From assembly GCA_965117035.1 (NCBI GenBank), contig OZ220748.1:1674001-1738000 (forward strand): 64,000 bases of DNA, read 5' to 3'. Numbering within the stretch: position 1 is the stretch's first letter; the number at the start of each line of letters is the position of its first letter. Below, in pieces: positions 25,976 through 34,624 of this stretch. The notes under the pieces are model-generated. The model did not search any database. It was not told the origin of the DNA and saw only the letters and a list, made by a program, of their open reading frames with translations. The DNA is from CAZENU01 sp965117035 (GTDB lineage Bacteria; Chloroflexota; Dehalococcoidia; Lucifugimonadales; CAZENU01). A program made the translations under genes and the position numbers.

Positions 25976-27379
25976 CTATCCGAAGTCCCGGATGTCCACG
26001 AAGTGGCCGGCTATGGCCGCCGCGGCGGCCATCTGGGGGCTGACGAGGTGGGTGCGACCGCCCTTGCCCTGACGGCCCTCGAAGTTGCGGTTCGACGTCG
26101 AGGCGCAGCGCTCGCCGGGCTGCAGGATGTCCGGGTTCATGCCGAGGCACATCGAGCAGCCCGCCTCGCGCCAGTCGAACCCGGCGTCCTTGAAGACGGC
26201 GTCGAGCCCCTCGGCCTCGGCCTGCCGCTTCACCGCGTTGGAGCCGGGGACGACCATCGCGTAGACGCCGTCGCTGACCTTGCGGTCCCTGGCGACCTCC
26301 GCGGCGGCCCTCAGGTCCTCGATCCGGGCGTTCGTGCACGACCCGAGGAAGACGCGGTCGATGCCGATGCCCTGTATCGGGGTGTCGGGCTCGAGGTCCA
26401 TGTACTCGAGAGCGCGCTCCGCCGACTCGCGGTCGCCGTCGTCCTCGTAGGACGCCGGATTGGGGACGCGCCCGGTGACCGGCGCGACCATCCCCGGGTT
26501 CGTGCCCCACGAGACCATCGGCGCGAGCTCCGAGGCCGGTATCTCGACGCGGCTGTCGAACTCTGCGCCGGCGTCCGTGGGCAGCGCCTTCCAGCGCTCC
26601 ACGGCCGCCTCGAAGTCCTCGCCCTCCGGCGCCCTCGGCCTGCCGCGCACGTACTCGAAGGTCGTCTCGTCGGGCGCAACCATCCCGGCGCGACCGCCGC
26701 CCTCGATCGACATGTTGCAGACCGTCATCCGGCCCTCCATCGAGAGCGACCGGAACGCCTCGCCGGTGTACTCGACGACGTGGCCGACGGCGCCGTCGAC
26801 CCCGATCCGCCCGATGATGGACAGGACCAGGTCCTTGGCGGTCACGCCGTAGGGCAGCGGACCGTCGACGTTGATCTCCATAGTCTTCGGCTTGACCTGC
26901 CGGAGCGTCTGCGTCGCCAGCACGTGCTCGACCTCTGACGTCCCGATGCCCAGGGCGAAGGCCCCGAAGGCGCCGTGGGTCGACGTGTGGCTGTCGCCGC
27001 ACACGATCGTCATGCCCGGCTGCGTGAAGCCCTGCTCGGGCGCGATGACGTGGACGATGCCCTGCCGCGGGCTGTTGATGTCGTACAGCTCGATGCCAAA
27101 CTCGCCGCAGTTGGCCGACAGCGCGTCGAGCTGCTTCCTGGCGATCTCGTCCGTGATCGGCAGCGAGCGGTCCCAGGTAGGCGTGTTGTGGTCGGCGGTC
27201 GCGACGGTCAGGTCGGTGCGCCGGACGCGGCGCCCGGCCATCCGCAGGCCGTCGAACGCCTGCGGCGAAGTGACCTCGTGGACCAGGTGGAGGTCCACGT
27301 ACAGGACGGCGGGCTCCCCCTCCGCCTCGTGGACGACGTGGGAGTCCCATATCTTGTCGAACATCGTTCGAGCGGTCAT
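25976..27379 (-). CDS. leuC: 3-isopropylmalate dehydratase large subunit
   Basis: A 467-residue aconitase-family large subunit that, with LeuD, isomerises 2- to 3-isopropylmalate. The 4Fe-4S ligands are the Cys of FLGSCTNARIEDL and the two of GCSMCLGMNPD. The substrate-region stretch GDSHTSTHGAFGAFALGIG is typical. GAGGA precedes the ATG at 27379. It follows leuA by 55 nt. Its 3' side faces the HEPN-MntA-HepT cassette rather than leuD. Confidence 0.96.
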   Translation of the reverse strand: MTARTMFDKIWDSHVVHEAEGEPAVLYVDLHLVHEVTSPQAFDGLRMAGRRVRRTDLTVATADHNTPTWDRSLPITDEIARKQLDALSANCGEFGIELYDINSPRQGIVHVIAPEQGFTQPGMTIVCGDSHTSTHGAFGAFALGIGTSEVEHVLATQTLRQVKPKTMEINVDGPLPYGVTAKDLVLSIIGRIGVDGAVGHVVEYTGEAFRSLSMEGRMTVCNMSIEGGGRAGMVAPDETTFEYVRGRPRAPEGEDFEAAVERWKALPTDAGAEFDSRVEIPASELAPMVSWGTNPGMVAPVTGRVPNPASYEDDGDRESAERALEYMDLEPDTPIQGIGIDRVFLGSCTNARIEDLRAAAEVARDRKVSDGVYAMVVPGSNAVKRQAEAEGLDAVFKDAGFDWREAGCSMCLGMNPDILQPGERCASTSNRNFEGRQGKGGRTHLVSPQMAAAAAIAGHFVDIRDFG

Positions 27380-27434
27380 GGATGTCCTCGGAGACGCGCC
27401 ATCGCGCGGGAGTGAGAGCCCGGCCGTCGTCCGG

Positions 27435-28988
27435 CTAGGTGAGCGCGGCCGCCTTCTGGCCGCGCTCGATGATGAGCAGCCTGTTGAGCGCGTTCATGTA
27501 CGCCTTGGCGCTCGCCACGATTATGTCCGTGTCCGAGCCGCGCCCCAGGTACGACTGCCCGTCGCGGGCGATCCTGATCGTCACGTCGCCTATGGCGTCG
27601 ATGCCCTCGGTCACGGCGTCCACCCTGAACTCCGTGAGCCTGTTGGGCACCTCGATCACGCGGTTGATCGCCTGGTATACCGCGTCGACCGGGCCGGTGC
27701 CCGTGGCCGCGTCGGTCACGGAGGCCCCGTCCGGGCCGGTGATCGTCACGGTCGCGGTCGGGATCTCGTGGTCGCCGCAGGAGACCTGGACGTGGTCGAG
27801 GCTGTACAGGTCCGGCTCGGAGCGCGCCCGCCGCTGCGCGGCCATCAGCGCCTCCAGGTCCGCGTCGGACACCTCGCGCTTGCGGTCGGCAAGCTCCTTG
27901 AAGGCGTCGAACGCCTCGTCGAGTTGGTCGCGGGTGAGATGGAACCCCAGGTCGTCCAGCCGCGCCCGCAGTCCTGCCCGCCCGCTGAGCTTGCCCAGCA
28001 CCAGGGAGCCGCTCGGCCACCCGACCGACTCGGGGTCCATGATCTCGAAGGTCGTCCGCTCCTTCAGCACGCCGTCCTGGTGTATGCCTGAGGCGTGGCG
28101 GAAGGCGTTCGCGCCGACGATCGCCTTGTTCGGCTGCACCTGGAAGCCGGTGATGTCGCTGACCAGCCGGCTCGTGCGGTATATCTGGCGCGTGTCGATA
28201 TTCGTGCTCACGCCCATGTCGGCGCCGCGCGTCTCGATCGTCATGATGACCTCTTCGAGCGAGGCGTTGCCGGCCCGCTCGCCGAGCCCGTTGATGCAGC
28301 CCTCGACCTGGCGCGCGCCCGCCATCACCGCCGCGATGCTGTTCGGGGCGGCGTTGCCCAGGTCGTTGTGGCAGTGGACACTGATGACGGCACGGTCGAT
28401 GTTCGGCACGTTCTCCCTGATCAGTCGTATGCGCTCGGCGAACTCCGACGGCAGCGCGTAGCCGACCGTGTCCGGGATGTTGACGGTCGTCGCCCCCGCC
28501 GCGATGCAGGCCTCGACCATCCGGTACAGGTACTCCAGGTCGGTCCGCGTGGCGTCCATCGGCGAGAACTCCACGTCGTCGCAGTAGCGCCTGGCCCGCT
28601 CGACCGAGGCTACCGCCTGGTCCAGCACCTCCTCGGGGTTCTTGCGCAACAGGTCCATCAGGTGGACATCGGAGCTCGAGATGAAGGTGTGGATGCGCGG
28701 GCGCTCGGCGTCCTTGATCGCCTCCCACGCGGCGTCTATGTCCTCGGGCACGCAGCGGGCGAGCGACGCGATGACGGGCCTGCGGACCTCCGCCGATATG
28801 GCGCGTACCGCCTCGAAGTCGCCGGGCGAGCTGGCGGCGAACCCCGCCTCGATGATGTCGACCCCCAGCCGGTCGAGCTGCCGCGCGATGTCGAGCTTCT
28901 CGGCCGTCGTCAGCCCGATGCCGGCCGACTGCTCGCCGTCGCGCAGCGTCGTGTCGAAGATCAGTACCTTGTCGTCTGTCGTCGTCAT
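27435..28988 (-). CDS. leuA: 2-isopropylmalate synthase
   Basis: A 517-residue DRE-TIM enzyme that makes 2-isopropylmalate from acetyl-CoA and 2-oxoisovalerate, the first committed step to leucine. The N-terminal TTLRDGEQSAG catalytic loop and the HCHNDLGNAAPNS metal-binding motif are intact, and the C-terminal LeuA regulatory domain (leucine feedback site) is full length. GGAGG precedes the ATG. Lying downstream of the ilv genes and upstream of leuC, it is probably under the T-box at 34 kb, unless a promoter in the intervening accessory genes takes over. Confidence 0.95.
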   Translation of the reverse strand: MTTTDDKVLIFDTTLRDGEQSAGIGLTTAEKLDIARQLDRLGVDIIEAGFAASSPGDFEAVRAISAEVRRPVIASLARCVPEDIDAAWEAIKDAERPRIHTFISSSDVHLMDLLRKNPEEVLDQAVASVERARRYCDDVEFSPMDATRTDLEYLYRMVEACIAAGATTVNIPDTVGYALPSEFAERIRLIRENVPNIDRAVISVHCHNDLGNAAPNSIAAVMAGARQVEGCINGLGERAGNASLEEVIMTIETRGADMGVSTNIDTRQIYRTSRLVSDITGFQVQPNKAIVGANAFRHASGIHQDGVLKERTTFEIMDPESVGWPSGSLVLGKLSGRAGLRARLDDLGFHLTRDQLDEAFDAFKELADRKREVSDADLEALMAAQRRARSEPDLYSLDHVQVSCGDHEIPTATVTITGPDGASVTDAATGTGPVDAVYQAINRVIEVPNRLTEFRVDAVTEGIDAIGDVTIRIARDGQSYLGRGSDTDIIVASAKAYMNALNRLLIIERGQKAAALT

Positions 28989-29140
28989 GTCTTTCCTCCA
29001 GGTAGTCGTGGGCCGTATCGCCCATCGGGGCGAATGTCGGTGTGACTACCTAAGGGCAACGCAGTCCGCCGCGACGAGCCCTGCCAGGACCCGCCACTGT
29101 CGGCGAACTACGGTTGTTTCCTCCGTGTTGCGCATCTCGC

Positions 29141-29506
29141 TCACTTCTCAGACTGCTCTGCGACCGACAATTGCTGGATGTCGTCGAAGACTCCGCCGAA
29201 CAGACCGTCCGGGTTGCACCGGATGTCTATCGCCCTGTTGACGGCTTCTTTGTTGACGCGGCCGTAGATGTGCGGGTACTTCTCCTTGCCGCCCTGCTCG
29301 TATCTCGTCTCCGGTTCCAGCCTCGTCGGCATCAGCTCCAACAGCACCAGGTCGTCTCGGCCCCGGAAGTTGTAGTCGGCCACCGGGCCGAGCTGGTGCT
29401 GCTCGGAGCAGTGGATGAACCCGTCTTCCTCGTATCGCGTCGGCGCGTACGTGGCATCACTAGCCTGTGAGTCCCATTCGGCCCGTATCGCGATGTGATA
29501 TATCAC
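29141..29506 (-). CDS. DUF952 family protein
   Basis: About 121 residues matching DUF952: the N-terminal VIYHIAIRAEWDS, the central DGFIHCSEQHQL and the late YPHIYGRVNKEAV. GTG 29506 is chosen because it puts the family's IYHI motif right after the start. It lies 4 nt after the GNAT stop, with GAGAGG unusually close to the start codon. The function is unknown; the fold is related to ADP-ribosyltransferase-like proteins only by general similarity, so no activity is claimed. One of three accessory genes between ilvC and leuA. Confidence 0.78.
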   Translation of the reverse strand: MIYHIAIRAEWDSQASDATYAPTRYEEDGFIHCSEQHQLGPVADYNFRGRDDLVLLELMPTRLEPETRYEQGGKEKYPHIYGRVNKEAVNRAIDIRCNPDGLFGGVFDDIQQLSVAEQSEK

Positions 29507-29510
29507 CCTC

Positions 29511-29942
29511 TCAGTACAGCCGCTTGCCCATGCTGATCCGGTCCTCGATCGAGAACCCAAGCCCTTGGTAGAACTCCACGACCCCCTTGTTGTCCGGCAT
29601 CACCTGAAGGTTCACCTTGAGGCAGCCGAGCCCCCTCAGCTTCCGCTCCACCTCCCTGACCAGGACAGTCCCGATTCCCTTATGTCGCTCGTTCTCGTCG
29701 ACCGCCAGCGAGTAGATCCACCCGCGGTGGCCGTCGTACCCGCCCATCGCCGTTCCGACCACGCGCCTTGCCGCGACGGCGACCAGGAAGAGATCGGGGT
29801 CGTAAGCCACCTTCAGCTCTATGGATACCTCTGGGTCGTTATGCGGCGCTTCGTATCCCGGAGCGAAGACCCTGGCCCAAAGCGATATCACGCCGTCTTT
29901 GTCGGCGCGCTGATACGTCCGGACTTCGAAATCCCCTCCCAT
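29511..29942 (-). CDS. GNAT acetyltransferase, YpeA-like
   Basis: A 143-residue GNAT protein close to the YpeA group: FLVAVAARRVVGTAMGGYDGHRG in the centre, the acetyl-CoA loop ENERHKGIGTVLV and a final FYQGLGFSIEDRISMGKRLY pattern. The substrate is unknown. It is in the same orientation as the ilv-leu genes, 27 nt after the preceding membrane protein gene and 4 nt before DUF952. Local GC content is lower than in ilvC and leuA. Confidence 0.85.
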   Translation of the reverse strand: MGGDFEVRTYQRADKDGVISLWARVFAPGYEAPHNDPEVSIELKVAYDPDLFLVAVAARRVVGTAMGGYDGHRGWIYSLAVDENERHKGIGTVLVREVERKLRGLGCLKVNLQVMPDNKGVVEFYQGLGFSIEDRISMGKRLY

Positions 29943-29969
29943 GTCCTGGTCCGCGTCCTTGGTTGCTCA

Positions 29970-30533
29970 CTATCTCACCAGAATCGCTACGATGATGGCA
30001 ACGATTATGGTCACCCACATCGCCATGATGACACCCAACATCCACATGAAGTTCCGGTCTATCGCAGCCTTCAGACTGTCGCCTTGTGAGGTCATTTGCG
30101 ACCTCAGACCGCCAATTTCCGACCGAATCTCCGTCCTCAGATCCCTGATGTCGGCACGGGCTTCCGTCATATCCCGCATCAGAGTCTCCACATTGGACTC
30201 GACTCTCGCCAGCCGTTCGCCTTCCGACACTTCGGTTTGCGTTGTCTCCATCCTAGACTCGTCTCCATGTGATCCGAGTATCCTGAACCGGTAAGTCGAG
30301 CCCGCACCTTGCTTGGGCCCTTCCTTTTCGATGTATTCGATCCTGGCTCGTGACGGCAGTTCCAACTTCGTCTCGAGCACTTGGCACACATCGGGAATAG
30401 CTCTGGAATCCAGCCCTAGTGCGTCGCGTATGTCTCCCGCACGAAAGGTCACGATCGTTTCGCCAGCGGAGCGGGCTTCGCCGACCTGCTCGACCACGTA
30501 GTCGTAGACTCTTTCCGCCAGTCCTTCGGGCAT
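29970..30533 (-). CDS. Unknown protein: helical N-domain, coiled coil, C-terminal membrane anchor
   Basis: A 187-residue protein not assigned to a family. Residues 1-85 could form a small helical or winged-helix domain (GDIRDALGLDSRAIPDVCQVL). Residues 105-160 are a heptad-rich coiled coil (RLARVESNVETLMRDMTEAR onward). Residues 162-186 form one hydrophobic segment ending at the C-terminus, the layout of a tail-anchored protein. GGGAGAG precedes the ATG. It begins 17 nt after the ilvC stop, so it is probably transcribed with the ilv genes. Base composition is lower in GC than that of the ilv genes. Confidence 0.65.
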   Translation of the reverse strand: MPEGLAERVYDYVVEQVGEARSAGETIVTFRAGDIRDALGLDSRAIPDVCQVLETKLELPSRARIEYIEKEGPKQGAGSTYRFRILGSHGDESRMETTQTEVSEGERLARVESNVETLMRDMTEARADIRDLRTEIRSEIGGLRSQMTSQGDSLKAAIDRNFMWMLGVIMAMWVTIIVAIIVAILVR

Positions 30534-30550
30534 CCCGCGCTCGTCTCTCC

Positions 30551-31552
30551 CTAGTCCGCGTCCTTCAGGAACGACATCATTCCCCGGAGGTCCTTGCCGA
30601 CGCTCTCGATGGGGTGCTCGGCGTGCTCCTTGCGCATCTGCAGGAAGCGGTGCCGCCCCTCGTCGTTCTCCGCGATCCACTCGCGGGCGAAGCTGCCGTC
30701 CTGCACGGCCTCCAGCACCTTCTTCATGTTCTCCTTGACGTGCTCGTCGACCACGACGGGGCCGCGCGAGTAGTCGCCGTACTCCGCCGTGTCGCTGACG
30801 GAGTAGCGCATGTACTCCATGCCGCCCTGGTACAGCAGGTCGACTATCAGTTTCAGCTCGTGCATGCACTCGAAGTAGGCCGACTCGGGCTGGTAGCCAG
30901 CCTCGACCAGCGTCTCGAACCCGGCCTTGATCAGCGCCGTGACGCCTCCGCAGAGGATCGTCTGCTCGCCGAACAGGTCGGTCTCCGTCTCCTCCTTGAA
31001 GGTCGTGTCGAGCACGCCCGCGCGGGTGCAGCCGACGCCCCAGGCGTAGGCCAGCCCCACGTCGTGCGCACTGCCCGACGCGTCCTGGTGGATCGCCAGC
31101 AGCCCGGGCACGCCCGAGCCGCGGGTGAACACCTCGCGCATCCGGTGGCCGGGCGCCTTCGGGGCGACCATCGACACGTCCACCGTCTCGGGCGGCACTA
31201 TCGTCTCGTAGTGGATGTTGAACCCGTGGGCGAACATCAGCGTCTTGCCGGCCGACAGGTGCGGCTCGACCGACTCCCTGTACACCTCGGCCATCGTGTG
31301 GTCGGGCAGCAGCATCATGATGATGTCGGAGTCCCTCGCCACGTCGGCGACGAGGCTGACCGGCAGCCCCTCGGCCTCGGCCTTCTCCTTGCTCCTGCTG
31401 CCCTCGTACAGGCCGACGCGGACGTCGACCCCGTTGTCCTTGAGGTTGAGCGAGTGCGCGTGGCCCTGGCTGCCGTAGCCGACGATCCCCACCGTCCTGT
31501 CCTCGAGCAGGGACCTGTCGGCATCGTTCTCGTAGTACATCTTTGTCGCCAT
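30551..31552 (-). CDS. ilvC: Ketol-acid reductoisomerase
   Basis: A 333-residue class I KARI that converts acetolactate or acetohydroxybutyrate into the dihydroxy acids of the valine/isoleucine pathway, using NADPH. The dinucleotide motif is GIVGYGSQGHAHSLNLKD and the metal-binding region has ETDLFGEQTILCGG and ECMHELKLIVDL. The loop residues GLYEGSRSKEKA fit NADPH preference. It follows ilvN by 59 nt. Confidence 0.97.
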   Translation of the reverse strand: MATKMYYENDADRSLLEDRTVGIVGYGSQGHAHSLNLKDNGVDVRVGLYEGSRSKEKAEAEGLPVSLVADVARDSDIIMMLLPDHTMAEVYRESVEPHLSAGKTLMFAHGFNIHYETIVPPETVDVSMVAPKAPGHRMREVFTRGSGVPGLLAIHQDASGSAHDVGLAYAWGVGCTRAGVLDTTFKEETETDLFGEQTILCGGVTALIKAGFETLVEAGYQPESAYFECMHELKLIVDLLYQGGMEYMRYSVSDTAEYGDYSRGPVVVDEHVKENMKKVLEAVQDGSFAREWIAENDEGRHRFLQMRKEHAEHPIESVGKDLRGMMSFLKDAD

Positions 31553-31611
31553 GTCGTTTCTTGCTCTCCGCCTTTGCGGCTATAGGTATCGTTGATTCAG
31601 CATGCGGCCGG

Positions 31612-32187
31612 CTACACCGAGGACGCCTCTCCCCAGCGGCCGGACCTCGCGAACGCCTTCCTCTGGCTCGGCGCCGCGCCGGCGCCGCGGTCCATCGCGA
31701 TCGTACCCGTCCTCATCACCTCCATGACGCCGAAGCTCTTGAGCAGCTCGTGCAGCGAGTCGATCTTGTCCTCGTCGCCCGCGACCTCGACGATCAGCGA
31801 GTCGGAGGCGACGTCGATGATGTGCGCCCGGAAAATGCCGACGATCTGCATGATCTCGCTGCGAGTCTGCACGTTGGACTTCACCTTGATGAGCGCCAGC
31901 TCGCGCGAGACGATGTTCTGGTCCGAGATGTCGGACACCTTGATGACGTCGATCAGCTTGTGCAGGTGCTTCGTCATCTGCTCGACGACCCGGTCGTCGC
32001 CCTCGACGACGAAGGTCATCCGCGAGAGGTCCGGCTCCTCGCTCGCGCCGACCGCGAGGCTCGCTATGTTGAAACCGCGGCGCCGGAACATGCTGGAGAC
32101 GCGGTTGAGGACGCCCGGCTTGTCCTGCACCAGCGCCGTGATGGTGCGGCGCGACATCGCGCCTTCCGCGGTGCCGTTGGTCGTCAT
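31612..32187 (-). CDS. ilvN: Acetolactate synthase small (regulatory) subunit
   Basis: A 191-residue regulatory subunit with an N-terminal ACT domain (TITALVQDKPGVLNRVSSMF, RRGFNIASLAVG) that binds valine, and the usual C-terminal ACT-like domain. The ATG at 32187 overlaps the ilvB stop as ATGA, so the two subunits are coupled. The last 20 or so residues form a short basic/Ala tail. Confidence 0.96.
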   Translation of the reverse strand: MTTNGTAEGAMSRRTITALVQDKPGVLNRVSSMFRRRGFNIASLAVGASEEPDLSRMTFVVEGDDRVVEQMTKHLHKLIDVIKVSDISDQNIVSRELALIKVKSNVQTRSEIMQIVGIFRAHIIDVASDSLIVEVAGDEDKIDSLHELLKSFGVMEVMRTGTIAMDRGAGAAPSQRKAFARSGRWGEASSV

Positions 32188-33890
32188 CGCCGCACCTCCT
32201 CGGGCACGGGCTCCTCTATCAGCTCCTCGATCGTCTGTCCCGCCGGGATCATCGGGAACACGTTCTCCTCTTCCTCCACCACGAAGTCGATCAGCGCGGG
32301 GCCGTCGTACTGCATGGCCCGCTCCAGCGCGCCGCGCACCTGGCTTTTGTCCGTCACGCGGATGCCGAGCATGCCGAAGGCGTCGGCCAGCTTCACGAAG
32401 TCCGGGTTGTGCGTGTACTCGGTGGCGACGTACGACTTGGAGTAGAAGAACTCCTGCCACTGCCGCACCATGCCGAGGTACCGGTTGTTGATGATGGCGA
32501 ACTTGACCGGGATCTTGTTCTCCGTCAGCGTGGCGAGCTCGGCCATCGTCATCTGGAAGCCGCCGTCGCCGGCGACCGACCAGACTACCCTGTCGGGCGC
32601 CCCCACCTGCGCGCCCATCGCGCCGGGCACCTCGTAGCCCATCGCGCCCGAGCCGCCGGACGTCACCAGGCTGCGCGGTATCGTGTACTTGTAGTGCTGC
32701 GCCGCCCACATCTGGTGCTGGCCCACGCCGGTCACCACGATCGCCTCGCCGTTCGTCGCCTCGGACAGCTCGCGGATGATGTACTGCGGCAGCAGCTTGT
32801 CCGTCTCCCGGATGTACATCGACGGGTGGTCGGCCTTCAGGTCCTCTATGCGCTTCAGCCACTCGATCCGGTTCTTCTCGGCGACCCTTGGGTTCAGCTT
32901 GCGCAGCACCCGGGCGAGGTCGCCGACTATCGGCACGTCGACGGCGACGTTCTTGCCGATCTCGGACGGGTCGATGTCGACGTGGATCTTCTTCGAGTTG
33001 ACGGCGAAGGCGCTGGGCTTGCCGGTGATCCGGTCGTCGAAGCGCATGCCGAGCGCGATCAGCAGGTCGGCCTCCTCGATGGCCAGGCTGGCGTACGCCA
33101 TGCCGTGCATTCCCGGCATGCCCACGCACAGCAGGTGGTCGTCGGGGAAGCTGCTGATGCCGAGCAGGGTCGTGATGACCGGGATCTGCGCCTTCTCGGC
33201 CAGCTCCCTCAACTCGTCGAACGCGCCCGAGAAGATCACGCCGTGGCCGGCCAGGATCACGGGCCGCTCCGACTCGTCGATCAGCTTCGCGGCCCTCCTG
33301 ATCTGGCTGTTGTGGCCGTCCATCGTCGGCTTGTAGCCGGGCAGGTCGACCGTCTCAGGGTACTCGAGGCCGTTGGGGAGCTCGACCTCCTCCTGCTGGA
33401 CGTCCTTCGGGACGTCGACCAGCACCGGTCCCGGCCGTCCCGTGGAGGCGATGTGGAACGCCTCCTTCATCACCTGTGGGATCTCGAGCGGGTCCATCAC
33501 CAGGTAGTTGTGCTTGGTGATGGGCAGCGTGATGCCCGTCGTGTCGGTCTCCTGGAAGGCGTCGGTGCCTATGGACGCCCTGGACACCTGGCCGGTGACC
33601 AGCACCATCGGGACCGAGTCCATCTGTGCCGTGGCTATGCCGGTCACCAGGTTGGTGGCGCCGGGGCCGGATGTCGCCCAGGCGACGCCGGGCCGTCCCG
33701 TGACCCGTGCGTAGCCGTCCGCGGCGTGCGCCGCCCCCTGTTCGTGCCGCACCAGGATGTGCCTGAGCTGCGGGTACTCAGGCAGCGTCTGGTACAGCGG
33801 CAGTATCGCCCCTCCGGGGAGGCCGAAGATCGTGTCCACGCCCTCCTGGAGCAGGCTTTCGCAAACCAGTTGTGAACCGTTGAACTTCAT
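32184..33890 (-). CDS. ilvB: Acetolactate synthase large (catalytic) subunit
   Basis: A 568-residue thiamine-diphosphate enzyme that condenses pyruvate into acetolactate or acetohydroxybutyrate. The catalytic glutamate is E50 in VRHEQGAAHAADGYAR; the ThDP motif is GDGGFQMTMAELATL followed by INNRYLG. ATG 33890 has AGGAGA upstream. The open frame further upstream runs through the T-box terminator and is not coding. It is the first gene of the branched-chain operon. Confidence 0.96.
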   Translation of the reverse strand: MKFNGSQLVCESLLQEGVDTIFGLPGGAILPLYQTLPEYPQLRHILVRHEQGAAHAADGYARVTGRPGVAWATSGPGATNLVTGIATAQMDSVPMVLVTGQVSRASIGTDAFQETDTTGITLPITKHNYLVMDPLEIPQVMKEAFHIASTGRPGPVLVDVPKDVQQEEVELPNGLEYPETVDLPGYKPTMDGHNSQIRRAAKLIDESERPVILAGHGVIFSGAFDELRELAEKAQIPVITTLLGISSFPDDHLLCVGMPGMHGMAYASLAIEEADLLIALGMRFDDRITGKPSAFAVNSKKIHVDIDPSEIGKNVAVDVPIVGDLARVLRKLNPRVAEKNRIEWLKRIEDLKADHPSMYIRETDKLLPQYIIRELSEATNGEAIVVTGVGQHQMWAAQHYKYTIPRSLVTSGGSGAMGYEVPGAMGAQVGAPDRVVWSVAGDGGFQMTMAELATLTENKIPVKFAIINNRYLGMVRQWQEFFYSKSYVATEYTHNPDFVKLADAFGMLGIRVTDKSQVRGALERAMQYDGPALIDFVVEEEENVFPMIPAGQTIEELIEEPVPEEVRR

Positions 33891-33934
33891 TGCTCTATCG
33901 TCTCCTGTGCCACGAGTGCCGGTCTTTCGCCCAT

Positions 33935-33963
33935 AAAAAAATCCCGCCTCAAAGGGACGGGAT
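33935..33963 (-). terminator. T-box intrinsic terminator
   Basis: ATCCCG.CC and GG.CGGGAT arms enclose a short CTTTGA loop and are followed by seven T on the minus strand. It competes with the T-box antiterminator immediately upstream. Confidence 0.85.
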
Positions 33964-34252
33964 GCCGGATCTCGTGGTACCACCCAATTTGCCCCGATTG
34001 CTCGGGGCCGCTCTCAGGCGTTAACGGCGCCGACCGCCCGACCCTAGCTGAGGCGGACGATGACAATAGCGCGCGCAGGATACGCGGTCACTGCGTATGT
34101 ATCCTGCTGCGCCATGTCACCTCTGCTTCCCTTCAGGCCGGGTGCTCCGGGGCGAGTTCGCGAACGGCGCCGGCTTTCACAGCTACCGGCTCTCTGCCGC
34201 CTGCCCGCTACTACTCCCCTTCAACGCACTTCAAGATTCTGTTGTAACGCGG
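33935..34252 (-). promoter_or_regulatory. T-box riboswitch leader, probably tRNA-Leu responsive
   Basis: The leader between the promoter and ilvB has the hallmarks of a T-box. On the minus strand there is a stem I start with AGGGGAGTAGTAG, an AGAGAGCC...GCTGTGAAAGCCGGC region, and the conserved antiterminator sequence TGGGTGGTACCACG at 33986-33973. An intrinsic terminator follows. The likely specifier is CTC (Leu) at 34156-34154, followed by a purine in the GAACTCGCC context. The UGGU bulge pairs with an ACCA tRNA end. Uncharged tRNA would stabilise the antiterminator and turn on ilvBNC and probably the leu genes. The specifier assignment is by eye. Confidence 0.88.
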
Positions 34253-34258
34253 ACTCCG

Positions 34259-34287
34259 AATATAGCACAGGCCCCAGATAGGGTCAA
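34259..34287 (-). promoter_or_regulatory. Promoter of the T-box/ilvBNC operon
   Basis: On the minus strand: TTGACC (34287-34282), exactly 17 nt, TATATT (34264-34259). Transcription would start near 34252, at the head of the T-box. Confidence 0.75.
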
Positions 34288-34289
34288 TC

Positions 34290-34550
34290 TGGATCGTGGG
34301 TAGTGAATAGTGGGTAGTGGATAGTCAAGAGTGAGAAGTGCACATCGTCGTTCCCGCGAAGAGCCTGCCCTCGTGCAGACGGGGGGAGACCTTTGCATAA
34401 CCGTCATTCCCGCGCAGGCGGGAACCCAGGGGCGGGGCCTCCCAGATGCGAAATCGAGGCATCGCTGCCACATCTGACGCAATGCGCGGGAGTTACGCAA
34501 AGGTCTCCGAAGGCGGGAATCCAGGGCGGGGCCTCCCAGGTACGAAGTCG
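34290..34550. repeat. Micro-repeats plus dRS3-like palindromes upstream of the T-box promoter
   Basis: TAGTGGATAGT-type micro-repeats (34298-34326) are followed by two dRS3-like units (34345-34445) that share AGACGGGGGGAGACCTTTGC with the 15.5-kb locus. A partial third unit (34505-34550) repeats the GGCGGGAATCCAGGGCGGGGCCTCCCAG-type flank. Nothing coding is seen up to 34624. Confidence 0.65.
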
Positions 34551-34624
34551 AAGCATCGTAACCGCCGTTTGCCCCCTACGGGTGAGTTACGCAAAGGGTC
34601 TCACGTCGGGGATGACGGCTCCTG

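Noticed and set aside
31553..31611. Possible second attenuator between ilvN and ilvC
   Set aside because: The 59-nt gap has no T-box sequence, hairpin or T tract.
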